From Moringa oleifera (lineage: Eukaryota > Streptophyta > Magnoliopsida > Brassicales > Moringaceae), in assembly GCA_021397835.1 (NCBI GenBank), contig JAJFZO010000609.1, positions 10,108,001 through 10,172,000 on the forward strand: a stretch of DNA of 64,000 nucleotides, in the 5' to 3' direction. Each line of letters opens with the position of its first letter. Within the stretch, counting starts at the first letter, position 1. This document shows, in pieces, positions 11,301-24,210 of the stretch. The notes beneath the pieces were generated by a model. That model was not told the DNA's origin and did not search any database. It was given only the letters and a program-made list of their open reading frames with translations. The position numbers were made by a program, and so were the translations under genes.

Positions 11301-13116
11301 TTATCATATCCACTTGTTTCACAATTTTACTAATGAGCATTATTATCATTATACTGAGGTTACTATCTTGTGATAATTGATTATATGCTATGGTGTCATG
11401 GGTTATAAACTTCAACGCCCTCCCCCCCCCCCCCCAAAAAAAAAAAAAAAAACATAAAACATAAAGAAAAAAAGGCTGTAGATTCAGATACAGCTATCAG
11501 ATCATAAATAGTTGTTAAAGAAGCCATATCAATTATCCGTCATTATTTCTCTCTTCCTACATTTATAGATAACTGCAGGTCTTACTGCTGCCACCATTAG
11601 CATCTGTTACTTACCCGCCTAAAATTCTTATGAGCAGGGCAATACTGCTGTTTATCTGCTTTATGCTCATGCTCGGATCTGTTCAATCATCAGAAAATCT
11701 GGGAAAGATATTGAGGAACTCAAGAAGGTAAACTTTCTTTCTACATGAAGCTGTAGTTTCAGACACGAATTTTCATGTGCATCTAGCTTCTTGTTTTTCA
11801 TGTGATAAGAATGCGTGACAATAGTTCTTATATATGTATCTTTCCAAAGGTAAGTGGGTATTGATGACCCACCCAATGAAGTTTGTTGGGTGGGGCAATT
11901 CCTGAAGTAATCCCTATGTAAATGGGAACTGTACATATGGTTTACCTATAAAATTTATAATATATGAGGGACTTCTAGATGCATGGGAAATCAAATTACG
12001 TACAGATAATACGAGTTCTGAAAATTTGTTTCTTGTGGAGGCAAACATGCATGTATATATGAGCATGTACTTGTGCATGCGTGTGGTGTTTGCATGTGTA
12101 CCCACATACACATAGATGCGTATACATGCACTAGGCTCTTCTATCAGATCTACTCATTTGTGGACATACTAGCAATTTCATTGGAATGTTCGGTGGGTGA
12201 CATCCCAATCCAATTGCTAAACCTCTTTCTTTTTTGAAGTAAAGCTTGTAGTTGGTGATGTCCTTTCATCAAAAGATTTTCCTGGTGATAAAATGCTCTA
12301 ACAAGTGTTTTAAACTAAGAGCAATTTTCTTTTTCAATCGAATGGTCAACTTGTTTTTCTATTCTTTTCTTTTTGCTAAGAACCATTATTTTTCTTCAGT
12401 CAATGTCAATGTGAACCATTGAGATTTGATCTCATCTGGTTGTTGTTTGATCATTCATTTTTCAGTGGAGATATAACCACTTAGTCTTACAAAAAGACAG
12501 GAAACTTTGAAAAAAAGGTTTAGCTCCCTCCACAAATTGGTGCCCATGCATGCTCAACTAGATGATTACTGTAGTCTAACATATATTTCAAAAAGAGGTT
12601 CAATGTCCTCAACCTTTTCTCTTATATGTATTTGTTTGATGCAGACGGGCAAACTAGTGTTGGATCATGCAGATGAGCGTGTGCTAGGGCTTCATCTGCT
12701 GCAGTTTGCTGAGGTCAGATAGGCATTTAAGAGTATATTCCTTTGTGCTTTTTGACCTTAAATGGATAGTTATGCGTGATTACAGCTAATGAGCTGATTT
12801 TTCAGATTGTTGAGGATGCGAGCACCAATCTACTACCAAATAAATTGTGTGAATACCTCTATAACTTATCCGAATACTTCACCAAATTCTATTCCAATTG
12901 CCAGGTCTGGTTCAAAATTCTCTCTCATCTTTTGCTTTATTATATTAGACTTGTGAGTCTCGCTTTAATGGAGTATTTGGTCTTTGGCATTGTTAAATTG
13001 AGCAGGTGGTTGGATCAGCAGAGGAAACAAGTCGGCTCTTACTGTGTGAAGCAACAGCCACCGTCATGAGGAAATGCTTTCATCTTCTTGGAATTGTACC
13101 TGTTTACAAGATATGA
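5344..13116 (+). CDS. Arginyl-tRNA synthetase, class I, with organellar extension
   Basis: Charges tRNA-Arg with arginine. Exons: 5344-5434, 6022-6092, 6286-6422, 6510-6585, 6700-6801, 6924-7139, 7666-7746, 8272-8355, 8491-8595, 9126-9304, 10160-10244, 10386-10572, 10741-10810, 11189-11258, 11638-11727, 12645-12713, 12806-12904, 13006-13116. The total is 1923 nt, 640 residues from the first ATG. From the internal ATG at 6084, 589 residues remain, the usual cytosolic length. The order is: N-terminal ArgRS domain ([25 protein letters not shown]), catalytic core with [17 protein letters not shown] (HIGH motif HVGH) and [13 protein letters not shown], then YASTDLAAL, then [17 protein letters not shown] in the position of KMSKS (ArgRS commonly lacks a standard KMSKS), and a DALR-type anticodon-binding C-terminus ending in [12 protein letters not shown]. 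Exons 1-2 encode a Ser/Arg-rich, acid-poor leader ([14 protein letters not shown]) typical of organellar targeting, which I infer to be a dual-targeting signal. Confidence 0.95.
9604..9629. repeat. T14-G(n) homopolymer junction in ArgRS intron
   Basis: Fourteen T followed by GGGGG, one C and seven G, inside the intron after exon 10 of the arginyl-tRNA synthetase gene. Confidence 0.9.
11422..11452. repeat. C14-A17 homopolymer junction in ArgRS intron
   Basis: Fourteen C followed directly by seventeen A, inside the intron after exon 14 of the arginyl-tRNA synthetase gene. A second related tract, T14 followed by interrupted G, lies at 9604-9629 in the intron after exon 10. Confidence 0.9.
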
Positions 13117-13927
13117 CTGTTTTAGAACACAATTTTGTAAGCCAAGATAAAAGAGCTATTAATCTTCAGAACTTCAAAGTTTGTATACAACACGTATCAA
13201 TGACATTATTTATGGTGGAAAATGAAAAGGAAAAAGAAATATTTCCGGACTATGTAATTTTATTCCATATTGATTAAAGGTGTTTATCCTGCACCAGATG
13301 CTTTGCTTGTCTTGTTAAGGAAGATTAATTGGTACCCTGCTGAATGCTGTTCCCGAGGAGGTTAGAGGATTTTACTATGGAATGGACTCAAGAAGGCAAA
13401 TTCTCCCAATTTAGCTGGAAAAGATATGAATCAGTGTCTTCCCAAGAACCCTGGAAGCAAAATATAAATCATGGATTAGGTGAGATTCATTATAGAATGT
13501 ATGTCATCAATCAGTTTATTACCCCAATTACTTTTTACTGTGAAGCCCAATTGGGATACTCGTCCTTTTTGTCATGCTCTAATTTCTATAGCAATCTGCT
13601 GAGCCTGAATTTATTTCCCATTGTTAGAGGCATCTCAGCAGCATTGGTGGCTGTCAAAGTAAAGCAAATCAACTTGTTCCCATCAATGCCAGAAACCCAG
13701 AACATGGTCATCAAGCTGTTGGAAAGTATCATTCAATAAAGTAACTTGCAGAATCAGGAAAGATCCATGATGTTGTTTACTCTCTAGATATTGCTCAGAT
13801 AAATTACAGAAACCCTAAAAGCCTCCCAAGTGTAACTAATACAAGGTCAACCTCCTCATGCTATGTCACAAACAAAACTAGCTGATGACTTTCCACATCA
13901 AGACTTCTTCTTGTTCACCCAAAAAAG
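13117..13927. other. Convergent intergenic region, ArgRS and OXS3-like 3' ends
   Basis: The synthetase 3' UTR probably occupies the start. An AATAAA lies at 13735-13740. A plus-strand open stretch of 131 codons (13344-13739) matches no family I know and has no conserved motif; I regard it as chance. Nothing else recognised. Confidence 0.5.
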
Positions 13928-14592
13928 TTAACCACCTCTCTTGCTTAAGGAAGACAGAAAGGAGCCTCTTGAAGCCTTCTTTGATATGGTAGCCTTCGGA
14001 CTGTAGGACCTGCAGTGACCCATTAATCCCCCAACAAAGCTCTTGCATGACTTCATCTTCATCTTACAAGGGTACCCTTTTTTAGGAAGATCTTCTAAGC
14101 TCTTCACGCTTGCTAGAGACGTAAAAGACTGAGACTTCCCTTGATAGAAGTTTGACAGACCTCTCCTGCACATACAACAAGTACCCATCATCAGCTGATC
14201 ATAATCCTCTCATCCTCCGATATATATCATTAATGCTAATATGTTTAGATCACTTACTTGATAGGGAGCTGGGCCATGAGTTCAGATAACTGATACAGAG
14301 GGCCAGTTGCAGACGACAATGTCGAGGAAGGTGAAGTATATGACAGCGAAGAGGATACGTCATCTTCTGCCGAGTCTGATGAAGAAACCGAGTTTATTGA
14401 ATCTTCCAAGGAGGACTCCATGAATGAAGAAACAGAGTTCATTGAATCTTCAAAGGAAGACCCGGTGGATGTTGAGTCACAAACTCCATTACCTCCTTCT
14501 ATGATCACCCAGATACGACCTTCACCTCGATTGCCATCTTGTTTCTTCAAACTCAGATGCTCAAAAACCTTCCTGTCTTCTTGACCCATCAC
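13928..14592 (-). CDS. OXIDATIVE STRESS 3-like (OXS3/O3L) protein
   Basis: Two exons, 14592-14258 and 14165-13928, joined in phase (AA|G) to give 190 residues; the second Met (MGQEDRK) may be the real start. OXS3-family proteins are small nuclear, chromatin-associated factors linked to tolerance of heavy metals and oxidative stress in Arabidopsis. The family core is clear: GPLYQLSELMAQLPIKRGLS across the splice junction, then FYQGKSQSFTSLASVKSLED, CKSF and PKATISKKASRGSFLSSLSK near the end. The N-terminal half contains an acidic, serine-rich stretch with two near-identical segments (SFEDSMNSVSS and SLEDSINSVSS), a small internal duplication. Family membership is secure; a specific role in this plant is inferred from the family. 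Confidence 0.93.
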
Positions 14593-16279
14593 AAAGAAGA
14601 ATAAGAACTTTCACCGATGCTGTCTTCTTGCAGGGAGCATACAATATACATATATATATATACACATACACACGGAAGGGACATAACAAGCACAGGCTTT
14701 CCTGATAAATATAAGCTTACAAGGAACAGTAGTATTATTACTGATAAGACTTCAATGAGATATGTAAGCAGCGGATAATGCCGAGCAGTATTTATTTGTG
14801 TTCATTTATCATATCAATTTTTCTTGTAATGCTTTATTCCAATATTTATCAGTTCATGGTGTAAATTTATTAGCTTTCCCATACTACTAGAAAAGAGGAT
14901 AAGGTCTAAAGTTGAAGACATCCGCATCTGAGTCATCTCTTGTTTTCTTTTTTTTTTTCTTTGTTGTTTGGCCTAATCTGAGGTTGCAACTTTGTCTCGT
15001 AAAGTCATGACACGTTTACACGTTTTCATGCCTTACGGCGCCCCTTCCCCCTTATTGTAAAAAGTAGTGTGCGTGCATTCTCTCTTCTTTAGGTTTAATT
15101 AATAATGCAAACAGTTGATCTGATTGACATGGATGGACAAACTGATCCTGTTTTTGCCTCTTTGAGTATAGAGTACAGTTTAAGAAATCAATTTCCACTC
15201 ATCTTCACTGAGTAGCAATTAAGTGGGTGCTGATTATGTTTGTGTAAGATAATTAATGTGGGTATTCCCAAATTTCATTGTTTTTGTCATTTACTGAGGT
15301 TTTATCTGGAATTAGATTTCTCTATTAATCTAATCTATATTGAAAAAAATAATTATTTATTGATTTTATTATCAAAAATTTAGCACAGGATTTTGATCCT
15401 TTTCTTCCTTACAAACTAGCTTGATTGAACTGATAAAAGAAAAAAAATTAAGAAATGTGTTTACATCATGGAATCATTATCCATATAGGAGAGTCATCCT
15501 TGAAATGTCAATGAATCAATTATCCATCACTAACATTGTTATCAACTACTCTCTGCACATATAAATTTATCTCTACATTATCCTTAATTTTTCTCAATAA
15601 ATGTCTTCACGATATGTCTAATCAGCCTAATATGATTAAGTAGATGTCAAAAAGCAAAATCTAATTTATTCTTTTAAGAAAAGTTGCTGCTAATGTGGGG
15701 AACCAAGATTAATTACCCAGAAGTAGATCTTCTAATAAAAATCATTCCCTTAATCAACTCCATTAAGATAATATCACTTTAACTTGCTTCTTTACAACCT
15801 TTAAAAAAAAAACAAAAACAAAAAACAAAGCATGTGATTAAGATAAGAGATTGTGGGATAAGGAGAGGTTGACATGAGTGCACAAGTGGCAGTCAGAATG
15901 ATGGGAGAATGGGGTACGTACTGAAGGCTGCCACCACATGCTTTGCTGCTACTGGTAGCCCTATCTGTTTTCATTTCCTTCTAAATCTTATCCTCCATTA
16001 ATGTCAACAACTTGGAGCCTCTACACATCATCACAGAAACAGAACCTTCCCGGCTTCACCCACCCACCCACCCATTGGCCATCGCCCAACGCTGTGCAGA
16101 TAACTCGATGACTTCTGTAATCAACGCAAAGGGTCCTTAATTTTCCGATGACATCATTATGTTTTCAACATGTGCTTTTTTTTGATAAAAAAAATGTTTG
16201 TTAACATTGAAAGTGAGGTCATAAAAATTTTATTTTGAGAGATTTTTTGTTGAAGGGTTTAGGTTTTGCAAATACTATT

Positions 16280-16960
16280 TATTTTAAGATAAATATCAGA
16301 TAAAATTTTAAATTTTTAAAAAATAAATTTTAATTTAAAAATTTTGAATTTAATGATTATGTTTAAATTAAATTTTAATTTAAAATATTTAAGAAACGGT
16401 TTAAACAAATTTAACTTTTTATTTTGAATTTACTTTTTAAATTTGAATAATTTTTTACTCATAAATTATTTACAAAATATTCTAAATTTTTGATAATATA
16501 AATATTTTTAATACTTGAAATTTTTAATAAATATTTAAATATATTTTTATATTTTTAAAAAATTATATTAAATTTTATTTAAAAAATTTTAATTTAAATA
16601 TTTTAATTTTTAATTTTTAGATAAAGATCTTATAAAATTTTGATATTTATTTTAAATAATATTTTATATTATTTTAAGTAATTATATTATTTTTAAAATT
16701 TTTTTAAAATATATTTTTTAGTATTCAAAAAATTATAAAACTTGTTGTATTGGCATCTTAAATATTTTTTTACATTTAAAATTTATTATATAAGATCTTT
16801 AATTTAAGTATCTTTAAATTTTTAATTTTTTAATAAAATTATAATTTAAATTAAACTGATACATTAATATTAAATTTATCATTTTTTAAACATAAAAAAT
16901 GTGATTGATAATATAAGATAAATATTAAAATTTTATGTTACTTTTATTTTTAATTTTTTT
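16280..16960. repeat. AT-rich dispersed fold-back repeat copy
   Basis: Shows the right-arm sequence of the family: TTCAAAAAATTATAAAA at about 16725, then CTTAAATATTTTTTTACATT, followed by a block with TTGATAATATAAGATAAATA near 16908. The same order of blocks occurs at 57470-57660 and 33660-33800. Boundaries are approximate. Confidence 0.55.
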
Positions 16961-17560
16961 ATATTATTTCATTTACTTTAATTTAATACACTAAAATTTA
17001 TTCTTTTAAAAAATTAAGTTTTATTTAAATAAAAACTTCAAATTTTTATATATTTTTTATTTTAATATAATATAATATTATTTAAAAATTATAAAAATAT
17101 ATTTAAATTTACTAACCTTGACGGAATCCATAAAGAGCTGCAATAAGATAAGACATGACAATATTTACAACTCTAAGACGCTCGCCACGCCTCACAAGAA
17201 GGCTAACCCACAGCTTAGCCATCTCCGTCTGGTTTTAATGCAGTGGGCACAAAAGAGTGGATTCAATGGTTTAAGGAATACTACTATTAGCAATTATCTT
17301 TAGTGTTAAAAGTTGATTATAATTATAAATTGAAGGCACCAGAAAGTCATTACTTCAATCAAGTGTACACCATTTGACTCTATATCAAAATTAATCAGTG
17401 ATCGAAGATCCATCACTGTTTTTTCAACAAGTTATACCAGAAGCAAACCGAAAAAGAAGAGGCAGTCCGTGTTCAAGCATCATCAGTTGCAGGTTAAGAA
17501 CCTGAATTTTTGTTATTATCTGTGTCCTGGACTTAATCAATATTCATGATGATTTGCCCA

Positions 17561-17623
<63 letters not shown>
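17561..17623. repeat. (AAT)21 microsatellite
   Basis: Twenty-one uninterrupted AAT units, 63 bases, in the 3' flank of MKK6. Likely length-polymorphic. Confidence 0.97.
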
Positions 17624-17624
<1 letters not shown>

Positions 17625-18460
17625 TGGCATTAACTGCTCCACACCGATGACGCCCGGCCTCCTAGGGTTTCAGAGTTCAGACTCTTCCTTGTCAATTTAG
17701 ATATAATGTGTGAAAAGAATGGCATAGTTTATTTAGAAACATGATTCGTGCTGTAATACTAATAATACTAGTCAATTTCCTTCTCAAAATCAAAAGGACC
17801 AAAATTCAACGATCCTGATTGATAGCAGTTCATAAGGATCCACCTGGCAGATAAGGCTGTGGTTCTTGCTGTCAGAGCCAGGCACGACAATCGAACAATA
17901 CAAGCAAAAGAAGGGAAAAAGAAAAGAAAATTTTGGAATATTTTTTCTCCAGAAACAAACTGACTCCATATATTTCTGAAATTTCCTTCAAAACTTGAAT
18001 TTGGAAAACCATGGTTGTTTACTACAATATAAAAATATAGCATACAAAGGTTTTGGACTGTTTTTAGCATTTCTGAAACAATTAAGGCTCCTGAATGCTG
18101 ACTCGATGAAACGCAAGGATCAGCATGGGGCCTACAACCTACAAGCATAACGCCTAGTGATGACCCTGCGCCATACCTACTGACAGACTCACATGAGATA
18201 TATCGTTACCCTTAACTGAAACAGAAATAGAAACAGAAACGCTTTGTTACAACTCACTTTTTCATTAGTACCAGCAATTAAAATTGAACAAGAAAATGCA
18301 GATACCTCAAGTTTCATGACCCTAATAGGTATATGTAAGATTGATGTACATAAACCATAAACTTTAAGAAATAGTAACAAGTAACAATATTTCACTGATA
18401 TTGATCACTGACACATAGACAAAAAGGAGATTATACTCAAACATATCATCACAATACAAA

Positions 18461-21400
18461 CTATCTGGGGTAGTTCACTGGTGGTTCCAAGCTGCCAACC
18501 AGGATCTCAAGGTCAATATCTTTGTCTTCAAACTTTTTGATGAAAGGATGACTCTGTAAGCATGGAAACAACATGAAATCAACATTCTGAGTATTCATGG
18601 CTGGTCATTCGAAATAATGATTATTTGTTAAATATACATTGCTTACCAAGAGGTCCAAAGAGGATGCTCTTTCTCGGGGATCCTTCTGTATGCTGCAAAT
18701 GCAACAAATATTGCAATCAACAAGACTGTTTATGTGCTCCAAGTTTTATGAAAGGAAAAAGGAAAAGAAAAATGAATGACATGATGATGATAATAAAAGA
18801 TAAATCTAACGGTTATAACATGCAAAACTTTCATTGTCAAGCCAGTCAAGTGCCTTGCAATGATATAATGTTGATAGTAAATAATATAAAGACTTCTTAT
18901 CAAAGTTTTTGGTTACATTGGTAACTTGACTCCACTGCACTTCTTCATGAAAGAAATGGAATAATATGGAATCTATCATATCTATCAATTCAAACCATCT
19001 TCAACGTGACAATAGAGGTAGTGTAGATTCCCAGTAATTCAGAAAAAGAAAAAGAAAGGCTCCAAATGAAAATTAACTAGTGGAAAGAACTCTTGAGTTA
19101 ATAACACTGACCTCTCTCACTGTTTAAAATCAATCCTAACTAGGTCATAAGTGACTTGCCAAAAGATGGGCTGAGGCAGCTTCAGAAGGGAAATTGAGTA
19201 GGGGAGATAACTCATGACTCGAGTGACAGCATCAATATGAGTTCACAAGGCTTAAACTTAAAGGATGAAGTGTGAGACTCTATAAGGTTCAATTGGAATT
19301 CAGAATTGTTAGCTCAGGCAACAAAGTTCTTTTGTGTTGGCTTAAAACGCGAAGAAAAAGTATTTAAGTAATCATGCAGATAGTAACAAAATAAATCAGA
19401 ACATAAACAGGTGAACCATGCAATTTCCCCATTATAAAATGCAAAATGTTCTATTGTAAGCCATTACCAGGCTGACACAAAGGAGCAGAACTCTGGGGAG
19501 AACTGATCTGGGGGAGCAGATGGAGGTGGACTCTCAACAATTGCCTCCAGAAGCTCATAAAAGCTTGGCCAGCTTTGCTGATCTTCAGATTGCATGTAAG
19601 GAAAACGGCCTATAGCACATTCAAGTACTACCATGCCCAAACTCCAAATATCGCTGCTGTAATCATATGTGCTCCCGCTGATTCGCTCTGGCTAAAATAG
19701 AGAAAAACCGATTATGTTTGCACTGGATCAAATCTCTGGTATTGCATACGCACTTGGAATGAGAGAAAATAACAAGATGCAGACATGCAAAAGTGACAAA
19801 AGAAAGGTGGGCAGGAGGTAGAATTTATTCAGCTTTACAGAAGTCTTTAAGAAGAACATTTACATACCGACATATAGTTGTAAGTTCCAACAAATGTATC
19901 CCTTTGGCCCATAGAGCTAGCTAGCATTGCACTCACACCAAAATCAGTAATTTTCACTTCCCCTTTATGGTTTACCAGTAGATTGGATGGTTTTATGTCC
20001 CTGTGTATAACATGCCTTTCATTGTGCAAGTATACGAGGCCTTGTAAAACCTGAAATACAAAAATATGTGCTCACCAAGGAGAAAGTATTTGTTTAAGCT
20101 GTTGCAAGTACTCTGGACGGTAGCTGAACATTTGAATTAACGAAAGGAAGTTTACAGACCTGCTTACACACAACTGCAAGATATGGTTCAAGAATTGTCT
20201 TAACTTGTCTGATAACATCTCCTAGAGATCCACGGTCCATGTACTCTAACACAAGCGAAATAACTCCATTATGATAGAAGGAATGGTAGCAAACTACAAC
20301 ATGAGGACATTGTGATGCTTGGTTTATTTTGAGCTCCTGCACAATTTGTTTACGAATTTCCTCTTGTATATTCATCTGAATGACCTGCATTCATGAAAAA
20401 TTTCCTAGTTACAGAGAAATCTGACTTCATGTTGAAGCCTGCAAACTGCATCTAAGATCTGTTCGGCTGTATACAGCCTACTAAACATAGAAAGACTCAC
20501 AACTGAAAATGTTCTAGATGGAGATCTGGGCATTATAATGAAATTCATTCAACAATCAATATACTAAGAGAGAAAGAGAGAGAGAGAGATGAAATGCTGC
20601 ATAACTGTCATAACATGTCTATAACATATGAAAGAGAGAAGTACAGGCCTAACAAGTATTTCTCGCACCAACCTATACCACCAAATATCGCAGTTTAGTC
20701 TATGAGATATTAAATTTTGTTTTTTTTAAATAAACTTGCTTCATTACTTTTATATAGGACTCTATACATTAGAGCATTTAGAACTTAATTGTGAATATTT
20801 ACCAGTACCAATGCAGTAAGTATTAACAAAGCACCCCATACTGTCCCTCTCTATCACCACATAGTTATGTGCTTTAAGCACATGAATAGCTTGTACAGCT
20901 TATGCAACTTTCTTGAATATCAAAATATTAGGTATAATCACTTGCTAAGCTCACCACTTGATTTCTTTATGCGATAGAGAATGATGGGTAATCAAGAGTT
21001 TACATCTATCATGCACATATGCCTTCTTTGTCTATTATAGCCTATGAAGAAACTTCTTACCATGGCATTAAAAACAAAGCTTATGTATCTGATCTCCTAG
21101 ATGAAATCACACATGAAATTTCTAGGACATAGAACATAAAGAAAATGAGTTGGAGAATTTATATCAAAGTCCAAAAACTAACAAGAAATGGACAGTATCT
21201 ATTTTGTGAGTATATTGACCTTCAAAGCAAACAATCTGCCAACCCATTTATGACGCACAAGTTGTACTACACCACCACTTCCCTTCCCAATGACTTTGAC
21301 TGTCTCGAGATCTTCCAGTGAAAATTCAAAATCAAACTCCTTACAGTCAGATGGCTGCCCAGAAAGACAAGAAAAATAAGTACTCTGAGGCTTTAGGATA

Positions 21401-22635
21401 TTTATTTATAGAAAAACAAATAACAATTGTCATGCAAATAATCTTTAGGTAACTTAAGAGACCGCAAACACAAAGAAAAGACACAACAAGCATGTCAGCT
21501 CGTGTGGTATGAGTTTTATATAAATACTCTTGAGACTTGTTTGCTGAGAGATCGTCAGTGGCTTATGATTTAAATAATCTCGATTAATATCTTTATCATT
21601 GAGTCAGTTGGAATCTTTCTTTTCTTCTCCAAATTCTCAAATCCTTAGTCCTTACTCAAGCATATTGAAGGGTAAGAAGAAACTTCTATTACACTGTTTT
21701 GAACTTAAAGTTTATGATTCTGCAGCAAACAAAAGAAAACCAAACAAAAGAGAACTTATGTAGTTAAGCCTGCTTTACTTTTGTAGCTCAGACAGATCAT
21801 CAAGAATGCCAAACAAATAGTTACAACAAAAAAATGTAAATTAAAACAGCATTTAGTCCCCGAGAAAACAGCAACTGTTCCATGGCCAGTAAAATATATA
21901 TCAAATAGAGAATGTAACAATTACATAAGATACTAAATGCTACAAATTGAATCTAGTATAAACAGCCACAGATTAAGAAATAAAAAAACATTAATAGTAA
22001 CATAGCAACTATTGTACTTGAAAACAGTCTATAATGAATCAAAATCAGTATAAGCTTACGCGGGATTCCTTTTCCTCAGATATAAGCCGAAGACCTTTCT
22101 GGTTCAAAAGCAAATCACCATCGTGAAAAGTACCACTTGCAGTCCTGAGATTTAACAAAAAGTCACCATTGCTAGTAGAATTTAACAAAATAAAATGACA
22201 AAACGGGAAAATTGAATTCAATGAATTGCATTAACTAGAGCGAGCCTAGTCTAATGCCATACATATTACCCTGGGTCCCGGTCATGAAAACTCTAGGACA
22301 ACTTCAAATTCCTTCATTTTCTGATACTTTGCAGCTTGAAACCAAATAATAAGAATCTTGGTTCCTTTCAGGTTTCTTTCCCTTTCTCATGAACCAAGCT
22401 TATGTACAGAGCATCAAAATGTAGAATGAAGAAATAGAAATGATTCTATCAAGAGAATAAAAATGGATCTCAAATCCATATATCAAGAATGACAACGATC
22501 GTCAAACAATGCATAGACATGAGCAACACATATGGATATAAAGAAATGAAAACAAACTTACAAGAAGGAAGTTATGGGGGTTTCTTGAGCTGGAACAGAG
22601 AGCTTAAGTTGCTTGAGTGGAGTCTTCGTCTTCAT
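18461..22635 (-). CDS. MKK6: MAP kinase kinase 6 (MKK6/ANQ type)
   Basis: Dual-specificity kinase that activates MAP kinases; MKK6 orthologues (ANQ1, NQK1) act in the NACK-NPK1 cascade controlling cytokinesis. Exons: 22635-22562, 22144-22060, 21354-21220, 20384-20160, 20050-19868, 19691-19468, 18692-18647, 18553-18461; 1065 nt, 354 residues, like the Arabidopsis protein. The N-terminus [15 protein letters not shown] contains a basic-LxL MAPK docking site. Kinase motifs in order: [18 protein letters not shown] (catalytic Lys), [18 protein letters not shown], activation loop [12 protein letters not shown] with the plant S/T-x5-S/T spacing, then SPERI and SSDIWSLG. The C-terminal end [16 protein letters not shown] is characteristic of the MKK6 group rather than MKK1/2. 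I chose the ATG at 22635 over an upstream in-frame ATG because the family begins here. Introns are ordinary GT-AG. Confidence 0.96.
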
Positions 22636-23209
22636 GATTTCCAGCGTCTTCTTGGAACGATTCAATCGCCTTCTAGGGTTATAACGCGCACCACTCAAGA
22701 AGGGGGGAGAAAGAGAGAGAGAGAATTGTACTACGAAGAACTGCAACTCCCTCTGTTTGTGAAAAGTGTTTACTATTGATTATGAATTCAAATGAGAAAG
22801 ACCGCGCTGAATGTCAACAAAATAACATTCCACATTTAATACCTTTAGTCAAATATGGAATATAGAGGAAAGAGCAATAGTCCCATGAGGACGCCCCTAT
22901 TTTATTACAATGTACCTTTTTCTCTTCCGCCTCTTTCTATGTATGAAAAAGTGTCCTGGAACAAAAATCAGAATTAAGTTTTCTATTTATTTATTTTGGT
23001 AACCTCCTAATTTTAAGCTCTTTTTCCAAGTTGAATTTATGAATCTAACTTATTCTTCCTGTTCAATCATCCCTTTATTGGTTAGTTTGATTTTTCAAAA
23101 TTTGTAGGGCAATAGTTGTTAGCTTTGTACTTTTTAAGCTATGCTATTAATTGACTGATATAAAAAAAAAAAATTATGATTTTGTAATATAAATTTTTAT
23201 TTGAAATTT

Positions 23210-24210
23210 TTTATAAACATAAAATAATTTCAAATTATCTTAACAAAAAATTTTATAATTTTTAAAAAATTACAGTTAAAAAATTAAAAAATTTATAATA
23301 AATAATTTATAAATTAAAAATTATTTAAAAATAGAATATTGATTTAAAATATAGTGTAAAGTTTATTTTAAATTATTTTAAACCATTTCAACAATAAAAA
23401 TATATTTAATTTTTCATAAAAATTGAATTTATTATTTTTGATCAATTAAGATATTCTTGGATATGTTTTTAGGTTCATAATTAATTTTAAGAAATTGATT
23501 ATTTTTTAAATATTTAAACAAAATTTAATTTAAAATATCTTATGCTTTAATTAAATTTTTTACAAATATTTTAATTTTATTTATCTATATTTGGAATGAT
23601 TGGACTGGAAGTTACTTTTTTTTTTTCTAACCTTTTGGGTTCTAAAAATTGATAGAATCACATTTAATTTTGTTTTAAAAAAAATAATTTGTTCAATATA
23701 TTAAATATTTAAAAAATAAATAATATTATTTTCACAACAACCTTATTTAGAGAAATTATTAACAAAATTTTTTTGTATTTAATAATATTAAATTCAAGTA
23801 GAATATTATATTTTTAAAAATTAATTAAACATGCATAATAAAATAAAACACAGATGAAAGGTGATTTCTTTTAAAAAAAAATAGAACTAAAAATTATATA
23901 AAATTTCAAGATTTATTTTTTCTTTTAAATAAATTTTAAATTTTGAAAAGTTTCTAATATCTATTAACTTAGATCAAATTGAATCTTATCAAGAAATTTA
24001 AAAATTAAAAATATTTAAATTAAAGATTTTTTATAATTAATTTTAACTTAAAATTCTTTAGAGATATAAAAGAATATTCAAGTTATTGTAATAAAAATAA
24101 ATTCAGAATATTTTGAATATTAAAAATATTTTTTGAAATTTATATCATCAAAAAAATTAAAAAAAATCATAAAAAATAGTTTGATTTGGGGTTGAAATTC
24201 ATTCAAATTT
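23210..24210. repeat. AT-rich dispersed fold-back repeat fragments
   Basis: Left-arm sequence of the family is recognisable at about 24070-24200: AGAATATTCAAGTTATTGTA, later TATATCATCAAAAAAATT and AAAAAATAGTTTGATT. A shorter left-arm match (CTTAACAAAAAATTTTATAA) is near 23240. Boundaries are uncertain. Confidence 0.5.

Larger units (their letters stand above)
14593..18460. other. Intergenic, 3.9 kb, with AT-rich element and AAT microsatellite
   Basis: OXS3-like 5' flank up to about 15000 (TA-rich run at 14648-14663). 16190-17110 is an AT-rich tract containing a copy of the dispersed fold-back repeat. 17561-17623 is an AAT microsatellite. 17640-18460 lies 3' of MKK6 and likely holds its 3' UTR. 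No gene recognised; open stretches such as 17768-18148 have no known motif. Confidence 0.55.

Noticed and set aside
13344..13739. 131-codon plus-strand frame after the arginyl-tRNA synthetase gene
   Set aside because: No recognisable domain, ends in an AATAAA-type polyadenylation context, and lies where the 3' UTR is expected.
17561..17623. Regular 3-base repeat considered as part of a CRISPR-like or satellite array
   Set aside because: It is a simple AAT microsatellite with no spacers; the genome is a plant's.
22489..22779. 96-codon plus-strand frame over MKK6 exon 1 and leader
   Set aside because: Antisense to a secure MKK6 exon; content derives from a GA repeat and the reversed exon.
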